DNA of 64,000 bases from JAUASW01 sp036880965. Its GTDB lineage: Bacteria; Pseudomonadota; Gammaproteobacteria; Burkholderiales; Burkholderiaceae_C. A program made the position numbers and the translations under genes. How positions within the stretch are numbered: the stretch's first letter is position 1; each line of letters opens with the position of its first letter. Below are positions 35,632 through 44,654 of this stretch, piece after piece. The stretch spans positions 558,001 to 622,000 of the forward strand of contig NZ_JBAJMV010000003.1 of assembly GCF_036880965.1 (NCBI RefSeq), written 5' to 3'. Below the pieces are notes generated by a model. The model searched no databases, was not told the DNA's origin, and worked only from the letters and a program-made list of their open reading frames with translations.

Positions 35632-37608
35632 ATGCTCACCCTACTGAAGAATCAGACTGTTTTTCTCGATGACGTCGAATACCTCGTCATCAGCACTTCC
35701 CACGATTCAGGCGTACTGCTGGAAAACAAGAAGACCGGCGAGCGCGCCAACTTCGATGCGTACAAGCTAGTAACCAAGTACCTCACTGGCGAGTTCCTGA
35801 CTGCAGCACAGCGCAGGGCTGCCTTGAAAGACGGGGAGCACCATTTACGAAAGCCAGCGCGAATGGACAGACTCTCGGTTGCGGCCAAGAAGGAGACGCA
35901 TCGGCGCATCGACTATCTGGTCCGACTAGAAAAAATGGCCGCATTTGCCGGCAGCCGCAAGGACTTACGCAAGGCGATCTCCTTCGTGGCAGCCGCGCGC
36001 GGAGACGGCAGCATCCCCCATGAGTCGACGATCTATCGATGGAAGCGCAAGTACCTGCGGGCCCAGCAAGACGTCCGCGCATTGTTTGCGCGCTTCGATG
36101 AACGAGGTGGAAAGGGTGGCAGCCGGCTGGATCCGGCGGTGGAGGCGCTGATCGACGACGCAGTCGATGCGATCGTCATGAAGCAGCGACGCTTCTCGGC
36201 GCAGGACATCCTTGACTACGTGACGTTGGCTGTACAGGCTGCCAACAAGACGCGTTCCTTGGACAGGCAGCTCAGCACGCCATCCAAGCGCACGATCCAG
36301 CGTCGGGTGCTTCTGCTTTCCGAGTTCGATCTCACCGCCGCGTCTAGCAGCTTGCGTGAGGCTGAGCGGCGGTTCCCGATGCAAGGGCGCTCACGCACCG
36401 TCAGTCGAATTCTCGAGTTGGTTGAGATTGATCACACGCCCATTGATCTCATCGTCACGAACGAAGCTGGCGATGCAGTTGTGCGGCCAACCGCCACTGT
36501 CGTTCTTGATCGCCGCTCGAGGTGCGTGCTCGGCTTTCACCTCAGCTTGGCTGGCCATGGCGTCCCGGCGGTGTTCGAAGCGCTGCGCCATGCGCTCCTC
36601 CCCAAGGTCTACCTCAAGGAGCGCTACAAGGACCTCGAGCTGAATTGGCCGTGCTTCGGCTGGATGGAGCGCGTCCTGATGGACAACGGGGCCGAGTTTC
36701 ACGCAGACGCAGTCGCGGACGCACTCCTGAACCTTGGCATCACCCCTGAATTTGCCGGCTCACGCGACCCGAACGACAAGCCGTTCGTGGAACGCTTCCT
36801 GCGAACCTTGAACTACGGCTTCGTCCACAAGCTGCCGGGGACCACGCTCGACAAGGTTCACAAACGGGTGGGCTTCAAGGCAGAGGACGACGCCCTGCTC
36901 ACGCTGGGCGAGCTGGACCGGCTCATCCACGTCTGGATTTGCAACGTCTACCACCTGCGGCCCCATCGAGGACTAGACGGTCGAGCGCCGCTGACGGTCT
37001 GGCTCGAGTCGGCCAAGGGATACCCCCCGCAGCTCAAGATGAATGCCATGGATGTGGACATCGAGTTCAGCGAAGTCGCTGAGTCGCGGCTGCAGCGGTA
37101 CGGCATCGACCTAAACACGTTCGTCTATAGCTCCCAGCGCCTGCTGACGATGGGGCGCCTGCTTCCTGCGCGGTCCAAGGTGAACGTGAAGTGGCCGCGC
37201 AACGATGTAGGCCACATTTGGGTCTGGGACATCACGACCCAGGACTACTTCAAGGTCGAGAACAAGAGTCGGGAGTATGCAGGGTTGACGCTGGAGCAGG
37301 CCAAGGCGGCCCGCGCCGCCAAGTCCGGCGGCGATCCGAGCTATGCACAGACGATGACAGAAGCGGGGGCCATCGTCAGGGACCAGATCGCACAGGCTAG
37401 TCAGTCGCGGAAGCTCGCGGTGCGCCGCAAGGGCAGCAGGCTGGCCAACCAGACCAGCCGGCCGCTTCGGGACTCGAACACAGCTACGGCCGGTCGTGAT
37501 GTGGAAGAAGACGCAAACGACCTGACGGCATCACAGCTCCAGGACACCGACCAAGATGGTCTGGAGGTCTTTGAGATCGACCTGCCCGTTGACGCGCAGG
37601 AGGCCTGA
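35632..37608 (+). CDS. tnsB: Tn7-like DDE transposase TnsB
   Basis: A 658-residue rve-fold transposase. The N-terminal 260 residues hold HTH DNA-binding segments (for example FSAQDILDYVTLAVQ). The catalytic core shows Asp in ELVEIDHTPIDL, Asp in RVLMDNGAEFHADAV and Glu in DKPFVERFLRTLNYG, i.e. the DDE triad; a Mu-type beta-barrel domain follows (about 470-560), and the acidic tail is where TnsB usually contacts TnsC. It makes the 3' cuts and strand transfer. It starts 9 bp after tnsA; a good ribosome site (AGGAGGACC) precedes it. Confidence 0.95.
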   Translation: MLTLLKNQTVFLDDVEYLVISTSHDSGVLLENKKTGERANFDAYKLVTKYLTGEFLTAAQRRAALKDGEHHLRKPARMDRLSVAAKKETHRRIDYLVRLEKMAAFAGSRKDLRKAISFVAAARGDGSIPHESTIYRWKRKYLRAQQDVRALFARFDERGGKGGSRLDPAVEALIDDAVDAIVMKQRRFSAQDILDYVTLAVQAANKTRSLDRQLSTPSKRTIQRRVLLLSEFDLTAASSSLREAERRFPMQGRSRTVSRILELVEIDHTPIDLIVTNEAGDAVVRPTATVVLDRRSRCVLGFHLSLAGHGVPAVFEALRHALLPKVYLKERYKDLELNWPCFGWMERVLMDNGAEFHADAVADALLNLGITPEFAGSRDPNDKPFVERFLRTLNYGFVHKLPGTTLDKVHKRVGFKAEDDALLTLGELDRLIHVWICNVYHLRPHRGLDGRAPLTVWLESAKGYPPQLKMNAMDVDIEFSEVAESRLQRYGIDLNTFVYSSQRLLTMGRLLPARSKVNVKWPRNDVGHIWVWDITTQDYFKVENKSREYAGLTLEQAKAARAAKSGGDPSYAQTMTEAGAIVRDQIAQASQSRKLAVRRKGSRLANQTSRPLRDSNTATAGRDVEEDANDLTASQLQDTDQDGLEVFEIDLPVDAQEA

Positions 37609-37609
37609 C

Positions 37610-38554
37610 ATGACGAACGCTCAACTCGCAGGTGCGGTGAAGCGTCGTCTTCGAAAGTTCTTCGGTCGCTTTCCCCAGGTGAAGCTCGCGCAGGGCCGAC
37701 TTGAGGATCTCGTGGCCTATTCGTGCGACAGCGAAGAACCTGAGTGCCTCGCGATCATCGGGGATACCGGTACCGGCAAGACGACGCTGATCGAGAACTT
37801 CGTCCAGTCCAAACCTCGAGTGGAGCATCCCGAGCTGACGGAGGTGCAGGTCCTCTACGTCGAAGTTCCGGCCAAGTGCTCCGTCAAGATGCTTGCCGCG
37901 CTGATGCTCCGTGCCCTTGGATCGCCCTTCTGGAACCGGGGTGATGAAGTCGAGCGCACGGACCAGCTCGTCACTCTGTTGAAGGGCTGCCGGGTCCGAA
38001 TGATCATCATCGATGAGGTCAATCACCTGGCCGACCGCGGCGCTGAGAAGTCGCACTATCACGTGGGTGATTGGATCAAGCAGTTGATACGGTTGTCACA
38101 GCTGCCGGTCATCCTTGCCGGCACACCGGCGGCCGCGATCCTCTGGGATACCAACGAGCAACTTGCAGATCGGTTTCGCGAGCAGATTGTTCTTCAGCCT
38201 CTTTCCATGGAAGGGAATCGGCAAAGGGAGTTGCGCAGTGTGCTCGGCGCCTTTCTGGGGCTGATGAACGGTGTCCCCTGCATCGACATCACCGAGGAGG
38301 CTCACGCCAAGTCAATCGCTTTCGCAACGGCCGGGAGGCTCCGCGACATTCGGCGGCTATTGGTGCGTGCAGTGGAAATAGCAGCGAATCAACCAAGCTT
38401 TGCCATCACCCGCTCAACGCTGGCACAGGCATTCCTGCAGGTGATCTGGCGGGAAGCCCCTGACAAACGCAATCCCTTCAGCCCCAAGTTCGATGGCTTG
38501 CCACTGACGAAGCTAGGGGAGCCGTTTGCTCCTCGCAGGAGCCTTCGCAAATGA
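37610..38554 (+). CDS. tnsC: Tn7-like AAA+ regulator TnsC (TniB-type)
   Basis: A 314-residue ATPase that links target recognition to the TnsAB transposase. Walker A is IIGDTGTGKTTLIENF, Walker B RMIIIDEVNHLADRG, sensor region PVILAGTPAAAILW, and an arginine near RFREQIVLQPLS. It is short, like the TniB/TnsC of Tn5053-type and CRISPR-associated Tn7-like elements rather than Tn7 TnsC (555 residues). The start at 37610 follows tnsB by one base; a frame from 37556 overlaps tnsB. The 3' end overlaps the first tniQ by 4 bp. Confidence 0.93.
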   Translation: MTNAQLAGAVKRRLRKFFGRFPQVKLAQGRLEDLVAYSCDSEEPECLAIIGDTGTGKTTLIENFVQSKPRVEHPELTEVQVLYVEVPAKCSVKMLAALMLRALGSPFWNRGDEVERTDQLVTLLKGCRVRMIIIDEVNHLADRGAEKSHYHVGDWIKQLIRLSQLPVILAGTPAAAILWDTNEQLADRFREQIVLQPLSMEGNRQRELRSVLGAFLGLMNGVPCIDITEEAHAKSIAFATAGRLRDIRRLLVRAVEIAANQPSFAITRSTLAQAFLQVIWREAPDKRNPFSPKFDGLPLTKLGEPFAPRRSLRK

Positions 38555-40134
38555 CCGAAGCCACACTTCGAATGCACCTGCCCGTGCGTCGCCCCATGCT
38601 TCCGGACGAGTGGCCAGAGACCTACTTGCTTTCGCTGGCGCGCGCGCAAGGCCTGCGCAGAGCTTGGGGCTACGACGTGGAGCTGATCCGGAGCGTTCTG
38701 CCCTGGGAGCGCCCCATGTCCACAGGCAATCAGCCGGCAAGCGAATCGGCGTCGCCGTACCTCCAAGGCAGACCTCAATACGGAGCGAATCCCCTCCCAT
38801 CCTGGGCAAGCATCGTCCGCGCGATGCCCCTGAGGTACTGTCCCCACTGTCTCTTAGAGCAACGCTATTTCAGGACGCGATGGCGATTTTCAGGATTCCA
38901 TGCCTGCACATTCCACGGCTGCTATCTCAAGTCGGACCTGGTCGATCAGGCTCTTACAGCCAACTACAACCGCGAGGGTCGACTTAAATTCGCAGACGCT
39001 ACGGACGAGCAGATCCTCAATGCCGCATTGTGCTGCTTGCCTCACGAGCTCCACGCGACAAAGATGGTCTGGCAGCCGCTCGAGCTGATGGCGCAGCGGG
39101 CGGAGAGCCCCCGGGAAAATGAGGCCCTCGGCGAACTGGCCAGTTGGACTGTCATGTTGTGGCGGCTTCTCGAGGAAATCTCTCGTATTCACCACAAGAA
39201 GGTGATCGGGCAGCCTACGACCGGGTTGCTGCCGGGCGTCGGCCGCCTCAGTCGGGACCTGGGCATTGTCACGGCGCCTTCTTTGGACGGAGTGCAGGCA
39301 ATGTTTGCCGGTCTTCGCGAGAATGCTCATCTCCTCGCTGCAAGGCGCTTCATTGATGGGCTAATAGGCCAAGAAGGGAAGACGCCGACTGCCCTTTCTG
39401 CCTTGCCGCTAGAAGTCCTGCGAGAGCGCCTAATGTGCTTCGCCCCCGTTGCCACGCCGCGCACGCCACACGGGGGCATGGCGTTCCGCGATCTGCGCGA
39501 GCACGCCGTGAACAAGTCGGTGTTGCTGGAGGACCTCGCGCCCCTTGGCGGGGGACCAGAACTCGTCAACCGCTGGATTCGCTGCAAGCTGATTACCACG
39601 GTGAAAGTGATTCGTGAGGGCATGGCATTCACTTTCATCGAGCGCGAGCATGCGCGGCAGGCTCGAAGGGCGCTGTTGTCGTTGATCCACGCGAGGGATT
39701 TCGTCGCCCAGCATGATCTTGACTGGTGCACATACAAGGCAATACGAGACATCGGGCTGATCAACACTGGCGCACTGGGCCTGCGTGGGTACCTCCATCG
39801 CAAGGACATTGCTGCCCTCATTGCCCAGCTCGAGCTGATGTCCGCGCCCGTGCACGAGGCGTCCAGTCTGCGTTGGCCGCTGTTCTGCGAGACGACGCTG
39901 CATTGCGCTGAACAGCGGGCCACGTTCCTTGCCCTCGTCCGTGCAGCGATCCAGGGACGGATCAGGGTTTATCGAGAACTATCAAGACCGGGGCTGAGCG
40001 CGTTCTCGATTGGTGTTGATGGCATTGTTTGGATGGCCAGACGACGCAGAGCATTCTTTTACGAACGCAAATGGAGGCCCGCAGTGGGGCAGCGCGGTTT
40101 GTTCGATGCCCAAGAAGAGGGAGCAGCGGCCTGA
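38551..40134 (+). CDS. tniQ: TniQ/TnsD-family target-selection protein 1
   Basis: A 527-residue TniQ-family protein. The N-terminal TniQ domain begins LPDEWPETYLLSLARAQGL and carries the zinc-binding block RYCPHCLLEQRYFRTRW..., with a second pair in HACTFHGCYL. The rest (about 200-500) is helical, with HTH-like segments such as HDLDWCTYKAIRDIGLI followed by LRGYLHRKDIAAL. TniQ/TnsD proteins bind a target site directly or join a target-recognising partner and recruit TnsC. The gene overlaps tnsC by 4 bp and the next tniQ begins 2 bp after its stop. Confidence 0.85.
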   Translation: MTEATLRMHLPVRRPMLPDEWPETYLLSLARAQGLRRAWGYDVELIRSVLPWERPMSTGNQPASESASPYLQGRPQYGANPLPSWASIVRAMPLRYCPHCLLEQRYFRTRWRFSGFHACTFHGCYLKSDLVDQALTANYNREGRLKFADATDEQILNAALCCLPHELHATKMVWQPLELMAQRAESPRENEALGELASWTVMLWRLLEEISRIHHKKVIGQPTTGLLPGVGRLSRDLGIVTAPSLDGVQAMFAGLRENAHLLAARRFIDGLIGQEGKTPTALSALPLEVLRERLMCFAPVATPRTPHGGMAFRDLREHAVNKSVLLEDLAPLGGGPELVNRWIRCKLITTVKVIREGMAFTFIEREHARQARRALLSLIHARDFVAQHDLDWCTYKAIRDIGLINTGALGLRGYLHRKDIAALIAQLELMSAPVHEASSLRWPLFCETTLHCAEQRATFLALVRAAIQGRIRVYRELSRPGLSAFSIGVDGIVWMARRRRAFFYERKWRPAVGQRGLFDAQEEGAAA

Positions 40135-40136
40135 CG

Positions 40137-41795
40137 GTGAGCCAGCATTGCGCGAAGACGTTGGCGCCATTTGAGCTCAGCCCTGCAACCCTCGGAAGTC
40201 TGCCTGTGCGGCCGGTCCGACGCCTCGAAGAATCGAGCGAAGGGCATTGGCTGCGCGTTGCGCATTCGAATGGGCTTGCCGATCCGATGTGGCTGCTTGG
40301 CACCGGTCATCGACGCGCGCTATCGATCGTTCGTGTTTGCCCAGGATGCCTCGCTCGTCCGAGCACGCACTGGCCAAGGGACTGGAAAGATCGGTCCAAG
40401 CCATTCTGCATGGCGCACGGGCTGTGGCTCGTCGACCGGTGCGGCGGGTGCCGTCGCCTGCTGAGATGGAGTGGGGTCAGCTTCTTGACTTGCGGGTGCG
40501 GTCAGGACCTTCGCGAGCAGGTGGTATCTGCACTTTCCGTTCAGATGATTCAAGTCTTAGACGCGGAGGCCGCTTCCTTCCCTGTGCTGTTGTGGCTCGG
40601 TTCGCTAGCTCGGCATGGCTTGACGATGAAGCCGCTCAAGAAGGCCTCGCGGGTGGTCATGTCCGACGTTGTAGATCTGGCTGAAGCAGGTGCGCGGATC
40701 ATTGCAGGTTGGCCTGAAGCCTTCTTCGCAGTTCTGAACCACTGCCGTCAGGACGCCAGGACCCCTGGTGGTCTGAGCTCCATGAACGATGCTCTGCCCG
40801 GGCTCACCAGGCGCATGACCAAGCTTCGGGACGAGCGATGGCGAGAACGAATTGCAAAGGCGCTAGGCGTCTATGTCGCTGCGAGCCATCAATCCGGCTC
40901 GCCGATTGTGGGTAGAAACGTACTCGGCGCCCGGCATCCGGCGGTTGCGCAAATAGCTCGTGACCTTGGGATGCGCTCAACCAGTCTGGTTGCGGCGCTT
41001 GATCGACTGCCAGTGGAGCTGGTCGCCATGCGTACGACAGTGCGTGGCCGCAGTCGCAGGTTGGTCTCGACGGAGGCGATCCAGCAGGTACAACGGCTGC
41101 GTCTCGACGAACTCTCGATCAAAGCGGTGGCTCGGCTGACGGGGCTGAGCCCCGGCCGTATCGTGCAACTCATTGATGCTGGGCTGCTAGCGAAGCATAC
41201 GCATCGGCTTAGCCGCGAGGCGGTCGTGGGCCTCACACAGTCGTTCTTGGCCGCCGGCAGATCAAACACTCTCGATACCGACGCGATCTCGTTGCGTCGC
41301 GCCCTCCGCTACTGCGTGCCAGTCTGTTGGACTTCGCAGCTCATCCGTTCGGTCCTCGATGGATCCCTGATCGTTTTCGTCCCCAAGGGCGTGAAACTTT
41401 TGGCGGAGGCAATGATCAGCGAAGCGCGCTGCCGGGAATGGGTTGCGCACCTCAAGCTTGCGGATGGTGGAGGCCTGACCATCCCTGAGTGCGCTGAGCT
41501 CCTGCACTTCAAACAAGAGGTGGTCTATCACCTGGTGCGAGTAGGTCTGCTCCCCGTGCATACCGTCAAAGTGGGCCGACGCCGAACGGCACGCATGACG
41601 ACCTTGGAGGCCGTCGAACACTTCAAGCGCAAATATGCGGCGTTGGTGCACTTGGCGGACGATGCAGGTATGAATCACCGGAGCGCCCTCAGTTGGGCGA
41701 AAGCGCAGGGGATCGCCCTCGTGAGTGGCCCCTCCATCGACGGTGGTCGCCAGTACTTCGCGCTTCGTCCTCTCCTCAACGGTTCTAACCCATGA
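40137..41795 (+). CDS. TniQ/TnsD-family target-selection protein 2, with HTH modules
   Basis: A 552-residue second TniQ-like protein, using a GTG start at 40137 two bases after the first tniQ stop (the frame is open from 40029). The TniQ zinc segment is RVCPGCLARPSTHW and HGLWLVDRCGGCRRLL, then LTCGCGQDL. The C-terminal half contains several HTH segments: LSIKAVARLTGLSPGRIVQLIDAGLL, LTIPECAELLHFKQEVVYHLVRVGLL and a third near DDAGMNHRSALSWAKAQG. This layout suggests direct reading of a DNA target. Two TniQ proteins in one operon imply two target pathways or a heteromeric selector. Confidence 0.82.
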   Translation: MSQHCAKTLAPFELSPATLGSLPVRPVRRLEESSEGHWLRVAHSNGLADPMWLLGTGHRRALSIVRVCPGCLARPSTHWPRDWKDRSKPFCMAHGLWLVDRCGGCRRLLRWSGVSFLTCGCGQDLREQVVSALSVQMIQVLDAEAASFPVLLWLGSLARHGLTMKPLKKASRVVMSDVVDLAEAGARIIAGWPEAFFAVLNHCRQDARTPGGLSSMNDALPGLTRRMTKLRDERWRERIAKALGVYVAASHQSGSPIVGRNVLGARHPAVAQIARDLGMRSTSLVAALDRLPVELVAMRTTVRGRSRRLVSTEAIQQVQRLRLDELSIKAVARLTGLSPGRIVQLIDAGLLAKHTHRLSREAVVGLTQSFLAAGRSNTLDTDAISLRRALRYCVPVCWTSQLIRSVLDGSLIVFVPKGVKLLAEAMISEARCREWVAHLKLADGGGLTIPECAELLHFKQEVVYHLVRVGLLPVHTVKVGRRRTARMTTLEAVEHFKRKYAALVHLADDAGMNHRSALSWAKAQGIALVSGPSIDGGRQYFALRPLLNGSNP

Positions 41796-42046
41796 ACCGG
41801 TCAGTCGGGCCAAGACGAGCACCCATTTCGTCATTGCGTTCCAGGCCTGAACGGCCGGAAGTCGCTGGCTGAGCAGCATCTCAAACAGGGCGGCAAGCGA
41901 TCGCTCAAGGAGTTTTAGTAGCCGGACGGCAGCCAACTTTGTGTGACCGGCCATGCGCGATCCGGGCCGGCGGCAATAGAAGTACGGCGCAGCAGCAATT
42001 TCGTCACCCGCCAGGTGCGCCGAGCCGACGACGTCGATCCTCCGCA
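41796..42046. other. Gap between tniQ2 and the ParS/MbcA-like gene
   Basis: 251 bp with no confident gene. A minus-strand frame begins at 42047, where a RES-type toxin would be expected downstream of a ParS/MbcA antitoxin, but its sequence does not show RES motifs and it continues antisense through tniQ2. It may hold the remains of a lost toxin gene or a boundary of the transposition operon. Confidence 0.35.
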
Positions 42047-42604
42047 CTAGCCCTGCAATGGGCCTTCGCGAAGCGTACGCGCTGCGGCAATGACCGCATT
42101 GCTATCCGAGGCGAGAAGCTCTCGCGGTCGCATCCCGCCCAACGTCGAAGACGGGGACTCGAACCAGGCTGCTATTGCAAACGGGCTCATCCCGGTCAGG
42201 ACCTTCAGGACATCTTGCAGCGATAGCACTGGCTGACCGCTTGGTTCAAATGCATAGGCTGGGAACAACATCGTTCCATCCAGATTGATACCGAAGATCT
42301 TCCCTTCCTCGGCCCATCGGCACGCCATCGAATATGAGTTGCTCAAATCCGCGCGTACCCCATTGCCTGTCTTGCGCGAGCTCGCATCGACCGTTGCACT
42401 GTTCAGCCACCTGGTGCCCTTGCGGACCAGTTCAAAGGCCTGCAATTCGGTGTCAGAGGCCGCCTGATCCAACCTAACCCAACGTTCATAGTCAGGACAG
42501 CCAAACTCACGTCCTACAGGCGCCATGCCAAGCAATACCCGCTCTTCGCTCGAAGCCTGGCAATCTGGCCTTGAAAGGCGTTTTGGCTTTGCATTCCTAT
42601 GCAT
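42047..42604 (-). CDS. ParS/MbcA (DUF2384)-like antitoxin-type protein
   Basis: A 185-residue protein whose C-terminal third matches the toxin-binding domain of Xre-MbcA-ParS antitoxins: LKVLTGMSPFAIAAWFESPSSTLGGMRPRELL followed by ASDSNAVIAAARTL. The N-terminal two thirds (RKGTRWLNSATVDASSRK..., NLDGTMLFPAYAFE) are not a typical Xre HTH but resemble a short substrate- or DNA-binding segment seen in some DUF2384 proteins. No recognisable RES toxin follows. Start is uncertain: 42604 or a later ATG at 42526. It is on the opposite strand to the transposition genes and cassettes. Confidence 0.6.
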   Translation of the reverse strand: MHRNAKPKRLSRPDCQASSEERVLLGMAPVGREFGCPDYERWVRLDQAASDTELQAFELVRKGTRWLNSATVDASSRKTGNGVRADLSNSYSMACRWAEEGKIFGINLDGTMLFPAYAFEPSGQPVLSLQDVLKVLTGMSPFAIAAWFESPSSTLGGMRPRELLASDSNAVIAAARTLREGPLQG

Positions 42605-43090
42605 CTACCAATGCTACTCGTACGAGGACCCCAAGGGCTACGTCGATTGCGGACATCCGTCGATCCGCCAGACCATGGGACGCGCCACAGAAAGCAGCCT
42701 TCCGCGCGGTCCGATTTCCGATGGTCTGAAGCTCGGCTCGAAGGGCTGACTGCAATGCAGGAACCGAACGCGTTCGCGTACTTGGTCGTCCAGCGCGGTA
42801 GCCGTGGTGACCCGCTATCCGGACGGGTTCTCGTTATTGACGAATCAATCAACTGCCGCTCCAATCCACCGAAATTTGTAGCGCCCATTAGAAGAGTCCA
42901 GGCCTACACACGCATTTGGCGTTGGGTCGGTTTTCACTCACCAGATGTTCTGTCCATGCGTACAGCGTGCGCAACGGGAGGTCAGCATTCAAGCCAAACA
43001 CGCATCTGCACGAAACTGTGAGTTGGGACGACACCCGCACGGACTACACAACAGTGCTGTTGCCCTATATCGATGTTAGTCGCATCGCCT
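42605..43090. other. Intergenic stretch before the cassette array, no confident gene
   Basis: 486 bp holding the promoter of the ParS/MbcA-like gene and the lead-in to the first cassette. Short frames (for example 42599-43021 plus) have no recognisable domains. I looked for an attI site, an intI integrase fragment or an attC before the first cassette and saw none. Confidence 0.4.
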
Positions 43091-43405
43091 ATGCAGCAGA
43101 TCGTCTACGTTGCACTGGAGGGAGAAGGAATCGCCGTCTGGCGACCAGTCAACGCGACTCATGTCGGTGGCGAGCTGTATCGCTTGCCCGCCTCGGTACC
43201 TACTGATGAGGCCAGGGAATTCGCACCTGGGAACTTGGTTCGATGCACACTGCGCGCCTTTGAAGACAAATCGGTCTGTCTAGTTGCCGTGGAGGCAGCG
43301 AATTTGGCATCGCAGTCGTTTATCACAGGTTGGTCAGCTATTCCGTCGGCTGGCCCAACCAGTCGTTCGAGCCCACTTCCGCTAGCGGCTCAATTTCAAC
43401 GTTAG
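43091..43405 (+). CDS. Cassette 1: small protein of unknown function
   Basis: A 104-residue protein starting MQQIVYVALEGEGIAVWRPV, a small beta-rich protein like many integron cassette products. Its last 18 codons run into the attC site and the stop TAG is part of the terminal GTTAGGC core, as often happens in cassettes. An alternative ATG lies at 43073. No domain recognised. Same strand as all other cassette genes in the array. Confidence 0.6.
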   Translation: MQQIVYVALEGEGIAVWRPVNATHVGGELYRLPASVPTDEAREFAPGNLVRCTLRAFEDKSVCLVAVEAANLASQSFITGWSAIPSAGPTSRSSPLPLAAQFQR

Positions 43406-43407
43406 GC
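43353..43407 (+). repeat. attC: attC site 1 (short form, 55 bp)
   Basis: Bounded by GCCCAAC and GTTAGGC, the inverted outer core sites of an attC. Interior shares AGTCGTTCGAGCC with the other sites but lacks part of the central arm. Confidence 0.7.
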
Positions 43408-43415
43408 ATCACAAA

Positions 43416-44012
43416 ATGACAACGGGAATCCCGGAGCCGATCAAGAAGCAATACGAAGAGTTTGTTGCGTTCCGACGTGCATTGTCCGATGAATCGGACA
43501 GGGGATGCGCGCTTTTTGCGGCCGCCTATCTAGATACCGCTCTTGAAGGTCTTTTTCGCGCTTCCATTTTGGAGGGTAAGAAGACCGACGAGGAATTGTT
43601 CGAAGGCAGTGCGCCACTCGCCACGTTCTCCGCGCGTATCAAGCTTGCTTACTACCTTGGAATAGTCTCTGCTGAAGTTCGAGCAGATCTTGAGACGATC
43701 AGGAAGATACGCAATGACTTTGCTCATGACGCAACGATTCTCAGTTTTGAATCCCAATCAATTGCAGATCGCTGTAGGCATCTTGGCTTCTCGTATCAGG
43801 ATGCTGCCGCCAGGCCGAGGGCGCACTTCACTGCCGCGGCAAGTGGGCTTGTCGCAATCGTGCACGGTCTTGCGCACAAGGCAAAACGACCTCGGCTGAA
43901 GCCCGATGATCGGCCGTCAGAGAAGGAGAAAGTCGCTGCGAGAAGAAGGGCCGAGGAGGCCACACGGACTATGTTGCAGTCGCTTGCTATGGAGCCACCC
44001 GGTGATGCCTAA
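43416..44012 (+). CDS. Cassette 2: MltR-like (HEPN-fold) protein
   Basis: A 198-residue helical protein. LFAAAYLDTALEGLFRASIL, LFEGSAPLATFSARIKLAYYLGIVS and TIRKIRNDFAHD match the MltR (mannitol repressor) family; the RNDFAH end also fits the R-x4-6-H pattern of HEPN nucleases. MltR relatives are common in integron cassettes and near defence genes. The C-terminal tail is Lys/Arg/Glu-rich. It is flanked by attC sites 1 and 2, 9 bp after the first. Confidence 0.7.
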   Translation: MTTGIPEPIKKQYEEFVAFRRALSDESDRGCALFAAAYLDTALEGLFRASILEGKKTDEELFEGSAPLATFSARIKLAYYLGIVSAEVRADLETIRKIRNDFAHDATILSFESQSIADRCRHLGFSYQDAAARPRAHFTAAASGLVAIVHGLAHKAKRPRLKPDDRPSEKEKVAARRRAEEATRTMLQSLAMEPPGDA

Positions 44013-44075
44013 CCAGTCGCTCGAACCGACTCGCGTGGGCAGGCCGCCGCTCCCGGCTCGGCCTCAAGGTTAGGT
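44007..44075 (+). repeat. attC: attC site 2 (69 bp)
   Basis: Outer cores GCCTAAC and GTTAGGT; interior follows the array consensus (AGTCGCTCGA, CCGACTCGCG, GCCGCCGCTC). The cassette 2 stop lies inside the first core. Confidence 0.85.
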
Positions 44076-44082
44076 CTAGAGC

Positions 44083-44553
44083 ATGATCCCATCGCTAGAC
44101 ACTCTCCTTGTTCAGGCGCTATGTACATTCGCTATCGCTGTATTCAGCACGTGGCTGACTATCAGGCTGTCTCAGCGGAAATTCCGGGCTGAGCGCCTTT
44201 GGGATCGGAAGGCTGCAGCCTATGAGCGGCTGATCGATGCATTCCACAAGGCCAAGAAATTCTCGTCGGAGAACCTTGATGCGGAGTACGAGGGGCGACA
44301 GGTTTCAGAGGAACGGAATGATGAGCTTCGCGCGCTCGCGAAGGAGGCTCGGGAGGAGATTCGCCGAGCGGCTGATATCGGAAGCTTCTCGCTTTCTGAG
44401 GGCGCACTTCAGCTCGTCACGCAGTATGAAATCGACGTCGGAGATACGAAGGGGATCACGATGTGGCAGGAACACCTTGATCATGACTACGCGGTGACTG
44501 ATGCAGCACTTAAGGATCTGATCTTCGAAGCAAAGCGAGATCTTGAACAATGA
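44083..44553 (+). CDS. Cassette 3: membrane-anchored protein of unknown function
   Basis: A 156-residue protein with one N-terminal membrane span (VQALCTFAIAVFSTWLTI) followed by a charged helical cytoplasmic part (RKFRAERLWDRKAAAYERLIDAFHKAKK). Proteins of this build recur in integron cassettes without a known function. It starts 8 bp after attC 2 and stops 5 bp before attC 3. Confidence 0.7.
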   Translation: MIPSLDTLLVQALCTFAIAVFSTWLTIRLSQRKFRAERLWDRKAAAYERLIDAFHKAKKFSSENLDAEYEGRQVSEERNDELRALAKEAREEIRRAADIGSFSLSEGALQLVTQYEIDVGDTKGITMWQEHLDHDYAVTDAALKDLIFEAKRDLEQ

Positions 44554-44557
44554 GTCG

Positions 44558-44626
44558 ACCTAACCAGTCACTCGAGCCAACTCACGTCGGCAAGTCGCCG
44601 CTCGCGGCTCAGCTTCAACGTTAGGC
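44558..44626 (+). repeat. attC: attC site 3 (69 bp)
   Basis: Outer cores ACCTAAC and GTTAGGC, interior AGTCACTCGAGCCAACTC and CCGCTCGCGGCTC; same length as site 2. Confidence 0.85.
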
Positions 44627-44654
44627 CAAATTCCAAGACCGCAAAGGGACCGCA

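Noticed and set aside
41262..42047. RES-type toxin gene downstream of the ParS/MbcA-like gene
   Set aside because: The frame lacks RES motifs and most of it is antisense to tniQ2.
42605..43090. Integron integrase gene or attI site before the first cassette
   Set aside because: No tyrosine-recombinase motifs in any frame and no attI-like sequence could be recognised.
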